42,859 bases of DNA from an uncultured beta proteobacterium (GTDB lineage Bacteria; Pseudomonadota; Gammaproteobacteria; Burkholderiales; Burkholderiaceae_C): the NCBI GenBank assembly GCA_903838565.1, contig CAILZB010000064.1, positions 1 to 42,859 on the forward strand, read 5' to 3'. Numbering within the stretch: the stretch's first letter is position 1; each line of letters starts with the position of its first letter. A program made the position numbers and the translations under genes. Positions 17,261 through 26,767 of the stretch are shown here, one piece after another. A model generated the notes under the pieces. It was given only the letters and a program-made list of their open reading frames with translations, searched no databases and was not told the origin of the DNA.

Positions 17261-18001
17261 TCAGCCATTGAGTTCATCGGCACGGGCCTGCGCTGCTTCA
17301 AAGTCGAGGTCGCCGCTGTAGATGGCGCGGCCGCAGATCACGCCTTCGATGCCTTCGCTTTCCACTTCGCACAGCCTCTCCACGTCTGCCATGTTGGACA
17401 GGCCGCCGGATGCGATGACCGGTATCGTCAGCGCCTGCGCGAGGCGCACGGTGGCTTCGATGTTGATGCCGCTGAGCATGCCGTCGCGGCCAATGTCCGT
17501 ATAGATGATGGACTCGACGCCGTAGTCCTGGAATTTCTTAGCCAGATCCACCACCTCGTGACCGGACAGCTTGCTCCAGCCATCGGTAGCGACGCGTCCG
17601 TCCTTGGCGTCCAGGCCGACGATGATGTGGCCGCCAAACGCGGTGCAGGCGTCCTGCAGGAAACCGGGGTTGCGCACCGCCGCAGTGCCGATGATGACGT
17701 AGCGCAGACCGGCATCCAGATAGCGCTCGATCGTGTCCAGGTCGCGGATGCCGCCACCGAGCTGCACGTCGACCTCGCTGCCCACCTCCTTCAGGATCTG
17801 GCGTATCGCCATCTCGTTCTTGGGAGCGCCGGCAAAAGCACCGTTCAGGTCCACCAGGTGCAGCCGTCGGGCCCCCTTGCTCACCCAGCTTCGCGCCATC
17901 ACCGTCGGCTCCTCACCGAAGGTCGTGGATTGGTCCATGTCGCCTTGCTTCAGACGCACACAGTGGCCGTCTTTCAGGTCAATTGCCGGGATGAGTTGCA
18001 T
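17261..18001 (-). CDS. hisA: HisA, ProFAR isomerase
   Basis: A 246-residue TIM-barrel isomerase of ProFAR, the fourth step. [17 protein letters not shown] holds the catalytic Asp, [14 protein letters not shown] and [14 protein letters not shown] bind the two phosphates, and [14 protein letters not shown] holds the second Asp. It is homologous to HisF. It is six bases downstream of hisH. Confidence 0.97.
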   Translation of the reverse strand: MQLIPAIDLKDGHCVRLKQGDMDQSTTFGEEPTVMARSWVSKGARRLHLVDLNGAFAGAPKNEMAIRQILKEVGSEVDVQLGGGIRDLDTIERYLDAGLRYVIIGTAAVRNPGFLQDACTAFGGHIIVGLDAKDGRVATDGWSKLSGHEVVDLAKKFQDYGVESIIYTDIGRDGMLSGINIEATVRLAQALTIPVIASGGLSNMADVERLCEVESEGIEGVICGRAIYSGDLDFEAAQARADELNG

Positions 18002-18007
18002 GATGGC

Positions 18008-18664
18008 CTAGGGGTTCCAGTGCAGGAAGTTACGGTACAGCGCAAGCCCGTGAGCAGCGCTTTTTTCAGGGTGGAATTGTGTCGCAAAAATATTATCGCG
18101 TGCAATCGCCGAAGTGAAGCGCGCGCCGTAGTCGGTCTCGCCCACGCTGTGGCGCGCATCTGACGGTCGCGCATAAAAGCTGTGCACGAAGTAGAAGTAG
18201 CTGCCGTCGGGCACTTCGCCCCAGACCGGGTGCCGACCCACGCCATGGTCGGCCTGATAGACCTGGTTCCAGCCCATTTGCGGCACCTTGTAGCGGCTGC
18301 CGTCGGGCTGCAGTTGCCCGGCCAGATCGAACTTCACGACCTCGCCGTGGATCAGTCCGAGGCAGGGGGTATCGAGTTCTGCGCTGTGATCGAGCAGCAT
18401 CTGCATGCCCACGCACACGCCCATCAGGGGCTTGTGCGCGGCCGCGTGCATCACCGCGGCGTACATGCCCGAGTCGTGCAGCTCGCGCATGCAGTCGCGC
18501 ATGCCGCCCTGCCCCGGCAGCACCACGCGTTCGGCGTCCATCACTTCCTGCGGCGTGCGCGCCCACACGACGTCAATGCCCGAACCTTGCGCCGCGTGCA
18601 CCACGGCCTGCGTCACGGAGCGCAGATTGCCCATGCCGTAATCGACGACTGCTATTTTTTTCAT
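18008..18664 (-). CDS. hisH: HisH, glutaminase subunit of IGP synthase
   Basis: A 218-residue class-I glutamine amidotransferase that feeds ammonia to HisF. The nucleophile Cys is in GVCVGMQML, the His/Glu pair in FHPEKS. The N-terminus [15 protein letters not shown] is standard. It follows hisB by 42 bases. In some Burkholderiales a marC-type gene sits between hisB and hisH; none is here. Confidence 0.97.
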   Translation of the reverse strand: MKKIAVVDYGMGNLRSVTQAVVHAAQGSGIDVVWARTPQEVMDAERVVLPGQGGMRDCMRELHDSGMYAAVMHAAAHKPLMGVCVGMQMLLDHSAELDTPCLGLIHGEVVKFDLAGQLQPDGSRYKVPQMGWNQVYQADHGVGRHPVWGEVPDGSYFYFVHSFYARPSDARHSVGETDYGARFTSAIARDNIFATQFHPEKSAAHGLALYRNFLHWNP

Positions 18665-18706
18665 GACGTGCGATGCAATGACTTTCGCCAGGGCGGGCGG
18701 GTTCGG

Positions 18707-19309
18707 TTACAGGCTGCCCTTGGTCGAGGGAATGGCGTTCGGCGCGCGTGCATCCAGTTCCAGTGCAGCGCGCAGCGCGCGGCCAAAAGCCTTGAACACG
18801 GTCTCGGCCTGGTGGTGCGCGTTTTCGCCGCGCAGGTTGTCGATGTGCAGCGTGACGAAGGCGTGGTTCACGAAGCCCTGGAAGAACTCGAACGCCAGTT
18901 GGCTGTCGAAGCTGCCGATCATGCCGCTCTTGAACGGCACGTGCATCACCAGTCCCGGACGCCCGGAAAAGTCGATCACGACCCGGCTCAGCGCTTCGTC
19001 GAGCGGCACATAGGCGTGGCCGTAGCGGCGCAGGCCCTTCCTGTCGCCCACGGCCTGGTTCACCGCCTGCCCGAGTGCAATGCCCACGTCTTCCACCGTG
19101 TGATGGCCGTCGATGTGCAAGTCGCCAACGGCCTGGATGTCCAGGTCGATCAGGCCGTGGCGCGCGATCTGGTCCAGCATGTGGTCGAAGAAACCAATGC
19201 CCGTGCTCAATCGGGCCTGTCCGGTTCCGTCCAGATTGATCTTGACGGCGATCTGGGTCTCGGCGGTGTTGCGGGAGACTTCGGCGGTGCGGGGATTCAT
19301 GGGGTTCAT
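18707..19309 (-). CDS. hisB: HisB, imidazoleglycerol-phosphate dehydratase
   Basis: A 200-residue monofunctional dehydratase (no phosphatase domain, unlike enterobacterial HisB). The two metal-binding motifs are [13 protein letters not shown] with [11 protein letters not shown] near residues 40-75 and the distant half ([10 protein letters not shown] ... [14 protein letters not shown]). The start used is the first ATG; another three codons on is possible, with an AGGT upstream at poor spacing for either. It follows hisC by 49 bases. Confidence 0.96.
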   Translation of the reverse strand: MNPMNPRTAEVSRNTAETQIAVKINLDGTGQARLSTGIGFFDHMLDQIARHGLIDLDIQAVGDLHIDGHHTVEDVGIALGQAVNQAVGDRKGLRRYGHAYVPLDEALSRVVIDFSGRPGLVMHVPFKSGMIGSFDSQLAFEFFQGFVNHAFVTLHIDNLRGENAHHQAETVFKAFGRALRAALELDARAPNAIPSTKGSL

Positions 19310-19358
19310 GTTACCTATTCAGTTGGGGACAGAGCTGGCTCACTTTGTGTCGCTGCGG

Positions 19359-20462
19359 TCAGTCCCGCAAAGCCTCACCCAATGCCTCCAGCATCGCGCG
19401 GTTCTGTTCGGCGGTGCCGACCGTCAAGCGCAGGCAGTTGGCAAGTAGTGTATTCATTTTAGAAACATTCTTCACCAGCACCTTGCGTGCGCGCATGCCT
19501 TCAAAGGCTTTCGCCGCATCCGGCACGCGCACCAGGATCATGTTGGATTCGCTGGGGTAAGGGTGGACGCCCGCCATGGCCTGCAAAGCCTGCAGCAGCA
19601 CGGCGCGCTGCGCCCTGATGTCGCGGGCCTGAGCGGCAAACACGTCGGCGTGCTCCAGCGCAAACAGCGCGCACTCGCAGTTGAGCACGCTCACGTTGTA
19701 CGGGGGGCGCACCTTGTCGATCTCGGCCACCAAGGCTTGGGGGCCCATCAGGTAGCCGATGCGCACACCAGCCAGTCCGAACTTGGACAGAGTGCGCATC
19801 AGCAGCACGTGGTCGTGCTGCCGGATGCGGTCAATATAGCTTCGGGCGGCGAAGGGCTGGTAGGCCTCGTCCATCACCACCAGACCGCCCTGCTCGCCCT
19901 GAGCTCGAATGATTCGTTCAATCACCGCGTCGTCCCACAGATTCGCCGTGGGGTTGTTCGGATAGGCCAGGTACACGACGGCGGGATGGTGTTGGGCAAT
20001 GGCCTCCAGCATGGCCGATTCATCCAGCTCGAAGTCGGCCGTGAGCGGGACGCCGACAAATTTCAATCCCTGCAGTTGCGCGCTCATGCCGTACATGACA
20101 AAGCCCGGAACCGGCGCCAGGATGCTTGCCGCTTGGAAATTGTTGGCTGCGCTCGGTGGCAGATCGCAGGCCAGGGCAATCAGCGAAATCAGTTCGTCCG
20201 AGCCGTTGCCCAGCATCAGCTCGAAGCCTTCGGGCATGTGTGCGTGCGCGGCCAAGGCGCGGCGCAGGTCGTTCACGCGGCCATCCGGATAGCGGTTCAA
20301 GGGGAGTTTGCCCAGTCGCTGGCCGAGCTGCTCCTGCAGTTCTGGCGGCAGGCGGTACGGGTTCTCCATGCCGTCGAGCTTGATCATGCCCACGGAGTCC
20401 TGGATGGCGTAGGCGTGCATGGACTGGACGTCCTGGCGGATGCGCTGAATGGGCTGCGTCAT
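19359..20462 (-). CDS. hisC: HisC, histidinol-phosphate aminotransferase
   Basis: A 367-residue PLP enzyme. The cofactor Lys is in RTLSKFGLAGVRIGYL; substrate and PLP residues are in AYPNNPTANLWDD and VVMDEAYQPFA. The start at 20462 (MTQPIQRIRQD) matches the usual HisC N-terminus. An ATG six codons earlier at 20480, four bases after the hisD stop, is equally open; neither has a good ribosome-binding sequence, so translation is probably coupled to hisD. Confidence 0.95.
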   Translation of the reverse strand: MTQPIQRIRQDVQSMHAYAIQDSVGMIKLDGMENPYRLPPELQEQLGQRLGKLPLNRYPDGRVNDLRRALAAHAHMPEGFELMLGNGSDELISLIALACDLPPSAANNFQAASILAPVPGFVMYGMSAQLQGLKFVGVPLTADFELDESAMLEAIAQHHPAVVYLAYPNNPTANLWDDAVIERIIRAQGEQGGLVVMDEAYQPFAARSYIDRIRQHDHVLLMRTLSKFGLAGVRIGYLMGPQALVAEIDKVRPPYNVSVLNCECALFALEHADVFAAQARDIRAQRAVLLQALQAMAGVHPYPSESNMILVRVPDAAKAFEGMRARKVLVKNVSKMNTLLANCLRLTVGTAEQNRAMLEALGEALRD

Positions 20463-20484
20463 ATTGTGTTTGGGGACCATGGCA

Positions 20485-21807
20485 TCAGACGGGGTTCAAG
20501 CGCATCTGAGCAGCCCGGGCGTGCGCCTGCAAGCCCTCACCATATGCCAGTTCAGCGGCTATCTTGCCCAGAATCTGGGCGCCGGCCTCGCTCACCTCGA
20601 TCAGGCTGCTGCGCTTCTGGAAGTCGTATACCCCCAGCGGCGAGCTGAAGCGCGCGGTGCCGCTGGTGGGCAGCACGTGGTTCGGACCGGCACAGTAGTC
20701 GCCCAGGCTCTCGCTGGTGTAGGCGCCCAGGAAGATGGCGCCTGCGTGTTTCAACAACGGCTCCCAGCGGTGCGGGTCCCGGCTGCTCACCTCCAGGTGT
20801 TCCGGTGCGATCCGGTTGCTGATGGCACAGCCCTCTTCCATGCTGCGCGTGAGGATCAGGGCACCGCGGTCGTTCAGCGACTTGGCGATGATGTCGGCGC
20901 GCGGCATCTCGGGAAGCAGGCGATCGATCGCGGCCTGCACCGCGTCGATGTAGGCGGCGTCGGGGCACAGCAGAATGCTCTGCGCCAGCTCGTCGTGCTC
21001 GGCCTGTGAAAAAAGATCCATCGCCACCCAGTCCGCCGGCGTGGAGCCATCGGCCAGCACCAGGATTTCGGATGGACCCGCGATCATGTCGATGCCCACG
21101 GTGCCGAACACGCGCCTCTTGGCCGCCGCCACATAGGCGTTGCCCGGCCCGGTGATCTTGTGCACCTGCGGAATGGTGGCCGTGCCGTAGGCCAGGGCCG
21201 CGACGGCCTGCGCGCCACCGATGGTGAAGACGCGCGTCACGCCGGCCACATAGGCGGCTGCCAGCACCATCGCGTTCTTCTCGCCGCGCGGTGTGGGCAC
21301 GACCATGATGATCTCGCCGACCCCTGCCACATGGGCCGGAATCGCGTTCATCAGCACCGACGAAGGATAGGTCGCCTTGCCACCCGGTACGTAGATGCCC
21401 ACGCGGTCCAGCGGCGTGACCTTTTGCCCGAGCAGCGTGCCATCGGCGTCGCGGTAGCTCCAGCTCTCGCCCGAGGCTTGTCTCTGCGCCTCGTGGTAGC
21501 TGCGCACGCGCACGGCTGCGGCCTGCAGCGCTTCGCGCTGGGCCGCAGGAAGGGTGTCAAACGCGGCCTTGAGGTCGTCCTGGGTCAGTTCCAGTTGCGC
21601 CATGGACGCCGCCTGCACCTGGTCCCAGCGCGCGGTGTACTCGAGCACGGCCGCGTCGCCGCGCTGCTGCACATCGGCCAGGATGTCGGCCACGCCTTGT
21701 TCGATCGCCGCGTCGGTCTGGGCCGACCAATGCAGGCGCGCCTGAAAGTCGGCCTCGAACGTCGGGCTGGCCGTGGACAGACGCAGGGGTTTCGCGCTGG
21801 AGCTCAT
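20485..21807 (-). CDS. hisD: HisD, histidinol dehydrogenase
   Basis: A 440-residue zinc and NAD enzyme for the last two steps of histidine synthesis. Recognisable blocks: [59 protein letters not shown] with zinc ligands, and RIAPEHLEV with the catalytic Glu/His. Length is normal. It follows hisG by six bases. Confidence 0.97.
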   Translation of the reverse strand: MSSSAKPLRLSTASPTFEADFQARLHWSAQTDAAIEQGVADILADVQQRGDAAVLEYTARWDQVQAASMAQLELTQDDLKAAFDTLPAAQREALQAAAVRVRSYHEAQRQASGESWSYRDADGTLLGQKVTPLDRVGIYVPGGKATYPSSVLMNAIPAHVAGVGEIIMVVPTPRGEKNAMVLAAAYVAGVTRVFTIGGAQAVAALAYGTATIPQVHKITGPGNAYVAAAKRRVFGTVGIDMIAGPSEILVLADGSTPADWVAMDLFSQAEHDELAQSILLCPDAAYIDAVQAAIDRLLPEMPRADIIAKSLNDRGALILTRSMEEGCAISNRIAPEHLEVSSRDPHRWEPLLKHAGAIFLGAYTSESLGDYCAGPNHVLPTSGTARFSSPLGVYDFQKRSSLIEVSEAGAQILGKIAAELAYGEGLQAHARAAQMRLNPV

Positions 21808-21813
21808 GTTGCC

Positions 21814-22464
21814 TTAGACGGAAGTTGGAGTTTTCAATGCCGCCGCAAAGGCGTCGATGATGGCCCGCATGGGCTGCTGCTTGAGCTTGAGCGCGGCCTG
21901 GTTCACCACCAGGCGCGAGCTGATGTCCATGATGCGTTCCACCTCCACCAGGTGGTTCGCCTTGAGCGTGTTGCCGGTGGAAACCAGATCGACGATGGCG
22001 TCGGCCAGGCCCGTGAGTGGCGCCAGTTCCATGCTGCCGTAGAGCTTGATCAGGTCCACGTGCACGCCCTTGCTGGCGAAGAACTCGCGCGCAATCGCCA
22101 CGTACTTGGTGGCGACGCGCAAACGGCTGCCCTGCTGCACGGCGGCGGCGTAGTCGAATCCCTCGCGCACTGCGACGCTGATGCGGCACTTGGCGATTTG
22201 CAGATCCAGCGGCTGGTACAGGCCCTGGCTGCCGTGCTCCAGCAAGGTGTCCTTGCCGGTGATGCCCAGGTCTGCGCCGCCGTATTGCACGTAGGTCGGG
22301 ACATCGCTGGCGCGCACCAGCACCACGCGCACTTGCGGCTGGTTCGTCGCGAGAATGAGCTTGCGCGTGGTTTCCGGGTCATCCAATACCTCGATGCCCG
22401 CCGCCTTGAGCAGCGGCAGGGTTTCGTCGAAGATGCGGCCCTTGGAGAGTGCGAGCGTGATCAT
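21814..22464 (-). CDS. hisG: HisG short form, ATP phosphoribosyltransferase
   Basis: A 216-residue first enzyme of the pathway, which joins ATP and PRPP. It is the short form: it has [30 protein letters not shown], and the PRPP loop [16 protein letters not shown], but no C-terminal regulatory ACT-like domain. Short HisG needs the HisZ subunit for activity and feedback control by histidine; hisZ is not in this window. It starts six bases after the ibaG stop, the position where many Burkholderiales have murA. Confidence 0.96.
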   Translation of the reverse strand: MITLALSKGRIFDETLPLLKAAGIEVLDDPETTRKLILATNQPQVRVVLVRASDVPTYVQYGGADLGITGKDTLLEHGSQGLYQPLDLQIAKCRISVAVREGFDYAAAVQQGSRLRVATKYVAIAREFFASKGVHVDLIKLYGSMELAPLTGLADAIVDLVSTGNTLKANHLVEVERIMDISSRLVVNQAALKLKQQPMRAIIDAFAAALKTPTSV

Positions 22465-22470
22465 GGCTTG

Positions 22471-22713
22471 CTACGCATTCAATTCCGTCCATTCCGCCGG
22501 CGTCACGGTCTGCATCGACAGCGCGTGCACTTCGTTGGTCTTCATCCGGTCGCCCAGCGTGGCGTAAACCAGTTGGTGACGCTGGATCTTGCGTTTACCC
22601 TCGAAGCCTGCCGACACGATGATGGCCTCCCAGTGCACGCCGTCGCCTGTGACTTCGATGTGCTCGCAGGGAAGTCCGGCCTGGATGATGGTTTTGAGTT
22701 GCTCTGCGTTCAT
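22471..22713 (-). CDS. ibaG: IbaG/BolA-family protein
   Basis: An 80-residue BolA-like protein. The family core HIEVTGDGVHWEAIIVS and RKIQRHQLVYATLGDRM with the conserved His residues are visible; BolA-like proteins pair with monothiol glutaredoxins to bind a 2Fe-2S cluster. The IbaG branch is small and sits next to envelope genes, as here after mla and an ABC transporter. Start has only a weak CGGAA upstream. Confidence 0.92.
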   Translation of the reverse strand: MNAEQLKTIIQAGLPCEHIEVTGDGVHWEAIIVSAGFEGKRKIQRHQLVYATLGDRMKTNEVHALSMQTVTPAEWTELNA

Positions 22714-22726
22714 GGGGGTTCCGTTA

Positions 22727-23482
22727 TTAACTTCTGATTTTGTAGCCGATGCGCAGCAGGTTGACGCCGATCGCGCTCACGATCGCAAGGAACAGCCCGA
22801 CCACGGCCAGGCTGAGCTCGGGCGCAACGTCGCTGACGCCGAAGAATCCGTAACGGAATCCGTCGATCATGTAGAAAAACGGATTGAAGTGACTCACGGT
22901 TTGCCAGAACGGGCCCAGCGAATGGATCGAATAGAAGACACCGCTGAGGAACGTCAGCGGCATGATGAAGAAGTTCTGGAACGCGGCCAGCTGGTCGAAC
23001 TTTTCCGCCCACAGTCCGGCGATCAGGCCCAAAGTTCCCATCAGCGCTGCGCCCAGCAGGGCAAACAGCAGGATCCACAGCGGCGCCACGAAGCTCAGGT
23101 GCGCGAACCAGGCCGTGACCAGAAACACACCGCCCCCGACCACCAAGCCGCGCACCACGGAAGAACCCACGTAGGCGAAGAACCAGGCCCAGTGCGACAG
23201 CGGCGTGAGCAGCAGGAACACCATGTTGCCCATGATCTTGCTCTGAATCAGCGAGGATGAGCTGTTGGCAAAGGCGTTCTGCAGCACGCTCATCATCACC
23301 AGGCCCGGCACCAGGAACGCCGTGTAGCTCAACTGGTTGTAGACCTTGACGCTGCCTTCAAGCACATGGCCGAAGATCAGCAGGTACAGCACCGCCGTCA
23401 TCACCGGCGCGGCCACGGTCTGGAACGCGACCTTCCAGAAGCGCAGCACTTCCTTGTAGAACAGCATCTGCCAGCCGTTCAT
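22727..23482 (-). CDS. ABC-2 type transporter permease (YadH-like)
   Basis: A 251-residue permease with six hydrophobic segments, starting MNGWQMLFYKEVLRFWKVAF. ABC-2 features: FLVPGLVMMSVLQNAF and a late PLTFLSGVFYSIHSLG stretch. The ATG overlaps the stop of the ATPase gene by four bases (ATGA), so the pair is one transporter. Family members such as YadGH have no firmly known substrate; drug, polysaccharide or lipid export are possible. It sits between the mla genes and ibaG, a common place in Burkholderiales. Confidence 0.93.
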   Translation of the reverse strand: MNGWQMLFYKEVLRFWKVAFQTVAAPVMTAVLYLLIFGHVLEGSVKVYNQLSYTAFLVPGLVMMSVLQNAFANSSSSLIQSKIMGNMVFLLLTPLSHWAWFFAYVGSSVVRGLVVGGGVFLVTAWFAHLSFVAPLWILLFALLGAALMGTLGLIAGLWAEKFDQLAAFQNFFIMPLTFLSGVFYSIHSLGPFWQTVSHFNPFFYMIDGFRYGFFGVSDVAPELSLAVVGLFLAIVSAIGVNLLRIGYKIRS

Positions 23483-24444
23483 GCCATGGCCCCCGTGCGT
23501 TCTTCGCTGGCGCTCATGCCCGTGGTGCCCTGCGCGCGCGCCATGACTTCGAGAAACACATCTTCCAGATCGGCCTTGCGAATCTCGATATCGTGCGCCA
23601 CACCACCGGCCTCGCGCACCGCCGCCAGATACTGCTCGATCTCGCCCGCAGTATTCGCGGGCAGTTGCACAATGCGACCGGTGACGCGGGCCTTGGCCTT
23701 GAGCGCGGGTGGCAGTTCGCTGTCGATTTTGAAGCGCAACACGTTCGAAGCCGCGGCCTTGAGCAGTTCGCTGGTGCGGTCCAACGCCACCACCTGGCCC
23801 TTCTTGAGCATGGCCAGCCGGCTGCACAGGGCTTCGGCTTCTTCCAGGTAATGCGTCGTCAGCAGCACGGTGTGGCCCTGCTTGTTCAGCCTGGCGATGA
23901 ATTGCCACAGCGTCTGGCGCAACTCCACATCGACACCGGCCGTGGGCTCATCCAGCACGATCACCGGTGGCTTGTGCACCAGCGCCAGCGCCACCAGCAC
24001 GCGGCGCTTCATGCCACCCGAGAGCTGGCGCATGTTGGCGTTGGCCTTGTCGGACAGACCCAGGCTGTGCAGCAACTCGTCGATCCAGGCGTCGTTGTGG
24101 CGGATGCCGAAATAGCCCGACTGGAACCGCAGCGCTTCGCGCACATTGAAGAACGGGTCGAACACCAGCTCCTGCGGCACCACGCCCAGTTTGCGCCGCG
24201 CCTGCGCGTACTCGGTCTGCACGTCGCAGCCCTGCACCAGCACGCGCCCGCTGCTGGCGCGAGTCAGGCCGGCCAGCACGCTGATGAGCGTGGTCTTGCC
24301 GGCACCGTTGGGGCCCAGGAGTCCGAAGAACTCGCCCTCTTCGATGTCAAAGCTCACGCCGTCCAGCGCCTTGAGTGAAGTGCTCTGGGCGCCGGATGCA
24401 GCGGGGTAGATTTTGGAGACGGATTGAAAGGAGATGGCAGGCAT
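23479..24444 (-). CDS. ABC transporter ATP-binding protein (YadG-like)
   Basis: A 321-residue ATPase. Walker A GPNGAGKTTL at about residue 45, signature LSGGMKRRVL, Walker B PPVIVLDEPTAGVD, and an H-loop TTHYLEEAEALCSRL. The C-terminal 90 residues are the extra domain typical of ABC-2 ATPases. It drives the permease encoded just downstream. It is 59 bases after the mlaB stop, so may share the mla transcript. Confidence 0.94.
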   Translation of the reverse strand: MPAISFQSVSKIYPAASGAQSTSLKALDGVSFDIEEGEFFGLLGPNGAGKTTLISVLAGLTRASSGRVLVQGCDVQTEYAQARRKLGVVPQELVFDPFFNVREALRFQSGYFGIRHNDAWIDELLHSLGLSDKANANMRQLSGGMKRRVLVALALVHKPPVIVLDEPTAGVDVELRQTLWQFIARLNKQGHTVLLTTHYLEEAEALCSRLAMLKKGQVVALDRTSELLKAAASNVLRFKIDSELPPALKAKARVTGRIVQLPANTAGEIEQYLAAVREAGGVAHDIEIRKADLEDVFLEVMARAQGTTGMSASEERTGAMA

Positions 24445-24503
24445 GGGCAGGGTGATTTTACGGCCTCACAAACCGGGCCAGCGTTGGCGACCGGGGCGCG
24501 GAC

Positions 24504-24776
24504 TCAGGTCGCTGCGGTCAGCAACTCGGCCACGCCATAGAGGCCGGCGAGTTCGCGCAGGCGCGGGGGCAAACCCTTGACCGAAAACGTCTTTCCCTGC
24601 GCCAAGGCGTCGCGCCGCAGTTGCAGCAGCACGGCCAGCGCCGAAGAATCAAAGCGCTCCATGGCGCTTGCATCCACCGTCAACACGGCGCCGGTCTCGG
24701 CAGCCACTTGTTCAACCAAGTGCTGCAGCAAAGCCGTGGCCTGGACGTTCGTTACTTCGGCTGGAAAGCTCAGCAC
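24504..24776 (-). CDS. mlaB: MlaB, STAS-domain subunit
   Basis: A 90-residue STAS-domain protein that binds MlaF and stabilises the MlaFEDB complex. The conserved helix region reads DASAMERFDSSALAVLLQLRR, with the Ser pair typical of STAS proteins. The start codon is GTG, two bases after the mlaC stop, so translation is coupled. It is the last gene of the mla set. Confidence 0.92.
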   Translation of the reverse strand: MLSFPAEVTNVQATALLQHLVEQVAAETGAVLTVDASAMERFDSSALAVLLQLRRDALAQGKTFSVKGLPPRLRELAGLYGVAELLTAAT

Positions 24777-24778
24777 GA

Positions 24779-25420
24779 TCAGCTCTTCTTGGCGTTGTTG
24801 GACTTGTTCATTGCGACAAGCTTGGCAATCAGCCCGTCAATGCCCTTGGCATTGATCTCCTGCGAGAACTGACTGAGGTAGTTCTGCACCAGCCAGACAC
24901 CCATGACGTTGAGGTTATAAATTTTCCATCCCGCACCCTGACCGGGTGTCTTTTCCAGCCGGTAGTCGAGTTGAATCGGGTCTCCGTGACCGCGAATTTC
25001 CGTGCGCACCAGAACGTCGGCGTCATCGGGGGCAGCGCGCAAGGGTTTGACCGTGATGCTCTGGTCCCCCACCTGCCCCAGCGCGCCGGCATAGGAGTGC
25101 ACCAGCAGGATCTTGAATTCATCCTGCAAACGCTGCTTCTGCTCCGGCGTCGCCTGACGCCATCCCGGCCCGACCGCCGAAGCCGTCATGCGCTGGAAGT
25201 TGACGTAGGGCATGACGCGGTTGTCAACCAGGCTCACGATCTTGGCAGTGTCGCCCGCCTGGACTGCGGCGTCCGCCTTGATCGCCGCGAGCACGTCGGT
25301 GGAAAGGCGCTTGACCAAGGCATCGGGCGCTTCGTCGGCGCAGTACGCAGCCGACATTCCCAACATCCCCATGGCAACCAACAACCTGGCAACCCATCGG
25401 CTAATAGAGCGATGCTTCAT
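24779..25420 (-). CDS. mlaC: MlaC, periplasmic phospholipid carrier
   Basis: A 213-residue periplasmic protein that shuttles phospholipid between MlaA in the outer membrane and MlaD in the inner membrane. An N-terminal signal (WVARLLVAMGMLGMSAAYCA) is cut before the mature domain, which has the MlaC pattern: VDNRVMPYVNFQRMTASAVG and KILLVHSYAGALGQ. The start at 25420 has AAGGA about seven bases upstream; two upstream in-frame ATGs are too close to it. It follows mlaA with 91 bases between. Confidence 0.94.
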   Translation of the reverse strand: MKHRSISRWVARLLVAMGMLGMSAAYCADEAPDALVKRLSTDVLAAIKADAAVQAGDTAKIVSLVDNRVMPYVNFQRMTASAVGPGWRQATPEQKQRLQDEFKILLVHSYAGALGQVGDQSITVKPLRAAPDDADVLVRTEIRGHGDPIQLDYRLEKTPGQGAGWKIYNLNVMGVWLVQNYLSQFSQEINAKGIDGLIAKLVAMNKSNNAKKS

Positions 25421-25511
25421 GATCATCCTTAAAAATTTGTACAAGCTGACACTGTCTCAACGCACGATCCACTTCGTCCGCTGACGCCAGCCGCCGTGGT
25501 TTGCCCCGTCT

Positions 25512-26255
25512 TTACTGGGGCGGTGCGTCTTCGCCACCACTCGGGTCGTCTCCATCCGAGATCAGGGAACGGCGCCGTTGCAAATAGGCATCGCGGGTAA
25601 AACTGTATTTGTCGAGCGCCGCCTCTTCCAGCATCGTTCCAAGACTCAGCAAATTGGCGCGGGTATTCACAATTCGCAGTACACCCAACGCGGTCCGCGT
25701 CTCGATGGGGTCGCGGTAGCTTGTGACGTCGTATTTGTAATCCACGTAGGTTGCCGCCGCATCACGGATGGTGGATGGACCCAGCAGCGGCAACACCACA
25801 TAGGGCCCGGACGGAACCCCCCAATGGCCCAGGGTTTGACCAAAATCCTCGGGGTGACGCTCCACTCCGAGCTCCCCCGCCAGATTGAACAGCCCGCCAA
25901 AACCGAATACCGTGTTGAAGCTCACGCGTATCACCATTTCACCGGTGGCTTCGGCCTTGAGCTGCATCGCATTGTTGATGAGCGACCCGACGTCACTGAT
26001 GTTGTTGAAGAAATTGCTGACACCGGTGCGCACCAGGGACGGGGTCACTTTCTTGTACGCGGTCGCCACGGGCTTGAGCACCACGCTGTCCAGGCCGTCA
26101 TTGAACTTGGCCACCTCGCGGTTCATGGGTTCCAGGGGATCGTGCGGATTCGCGTTGGGCCCGGTGGCACAACCCGCCAGCAACACGAGCGTGACCGCCA
26201 TCATGAGCCACAGCGCCTTGCGCGCTGCGACACTGCCGGGCTTCAGGTCGCTCAT
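25512..26255 (-). CDS. mlaA: MlaA (VacJ), outer-membrane lipoprotein
   Basis: A 247-residue lipoprotein that removes phospholipid from the outer leaflet of the outer membrane. The signal ends in a lipobox LLAGC; the mature part has DPLEPMNREVAKFNDGLD, NFFNNISDVGSLINNAMQ and GPYVVLPLLGPSTIRDAAA, which are strong MlaA blocks. A GTG at 26267, whose last bases overlap the mlaD stop as GTGA, is an alternative start. Here mlaA is within the inner-membrane transporter operon, as is usual in Burkholderiales and unlike E. coli, where vacJ is elsewhere. Confidence 0.95.
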   Translation of the reverse strand: MSDLKPGSVAARKALWLMMAVTLVLLAGCATGPNANPHDPLEPMNREVAKFNDGLDSVVLKPVATAYKKVTPSLVRTGVSNFFNNISDVGSLINNAMQLKAEATGEMVIRVSFNTVFGFGGLFNLAGELGVERHPEDFGQTLGHWGVPSGPYVVLPLLGPSTIRDAAATYVDYKYDVTSYRDPIETRTALGVLRIVNTRANLLSLGTMLEEAALDKYSFTRDAYLQRRRSLISDGDDPSGGEDAPPQ

Positions 26256-26263
26256 GGCCAGTC

Positions 26264-26758
26264 TCACTTGGCAGCAGAGGCCGTTGCGGCAGGCGCTGCG
26301 GCTGGCTCAGCAGCCTTGCTGAACAGGAACTGGCTGATCAGGTTTTCCAGCACCACCGCCGACTGCGTCGTCGTGACCTTGTCGCCGTTGGCCAGCGACT
26401 TTTCCTCGGCACCGGCCTCCACGCCCAGGTACTGCTCGCCCAGCAGGCCACTGGTGAGGATCTTCAGCGAACTGTCCTTGGGGAAACGGTACTGGCTTTG
26501 CATCGCCAGGGTCACGAGGGCCTGAAAGGACTTGTCGTCAAACGTGATCGATTCGACCCGTCCCACGACCACGCCGGCACTGCGCACCGCCGCCTTGGGC
26601 TTGAGTCCACCCACGTTGTCGAACTTGGCCGTCAGGCGGTAGGTCGACTGAAAGTTCAGGCTCAGCAAGTTGGCTGACTGCAGTGCCAGAAAAAGAATGG
26701 CGACGGCCCCGATCAGCACGAACAGCCCTACCCAGAAATCGTTTTTGTTGCGCTCCAT
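26264..26758 (-). CDS. mlaD: MlaD, MCE-domain lipid-binding subunit
   Basis: A 164-residue inner-membrane-anchored protein whose MCE domains form a hexameric ring for lipid transfer. One N-terminal membrane helix (FWVGLFVLIGAVAILFLAL), then the MCE core YRLTAKFDNVGGLKPKAAVRSAGVVVG. The C-terminal tail is Ala-rich and low complexity. It follows mlaE by nine bases. Confidence 0.95.
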   Translation of the reverse strand: MERNKNDFWVGLFVLIGAVAILFLALQSANLLSLNFQSTYRLTAKFDNVGGLKPKAAVRSAGVVVGRVESITFDDKSFQALVTLAMQSQYRFPKDSSLKILTSGLLGEQYLGVEAGAEEKSLANGDKVTTTQSAVVLENLISQFLFSKAAEPAAAPAATASAAK

Positions 26759-26767
26759 GCGAACCTT

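Noticed and set aside
17222..18163. Long plus-strand frames opposite hisA and other his genes
   Set aside because: They are all antisense to conserved his genes and show no family motifs.
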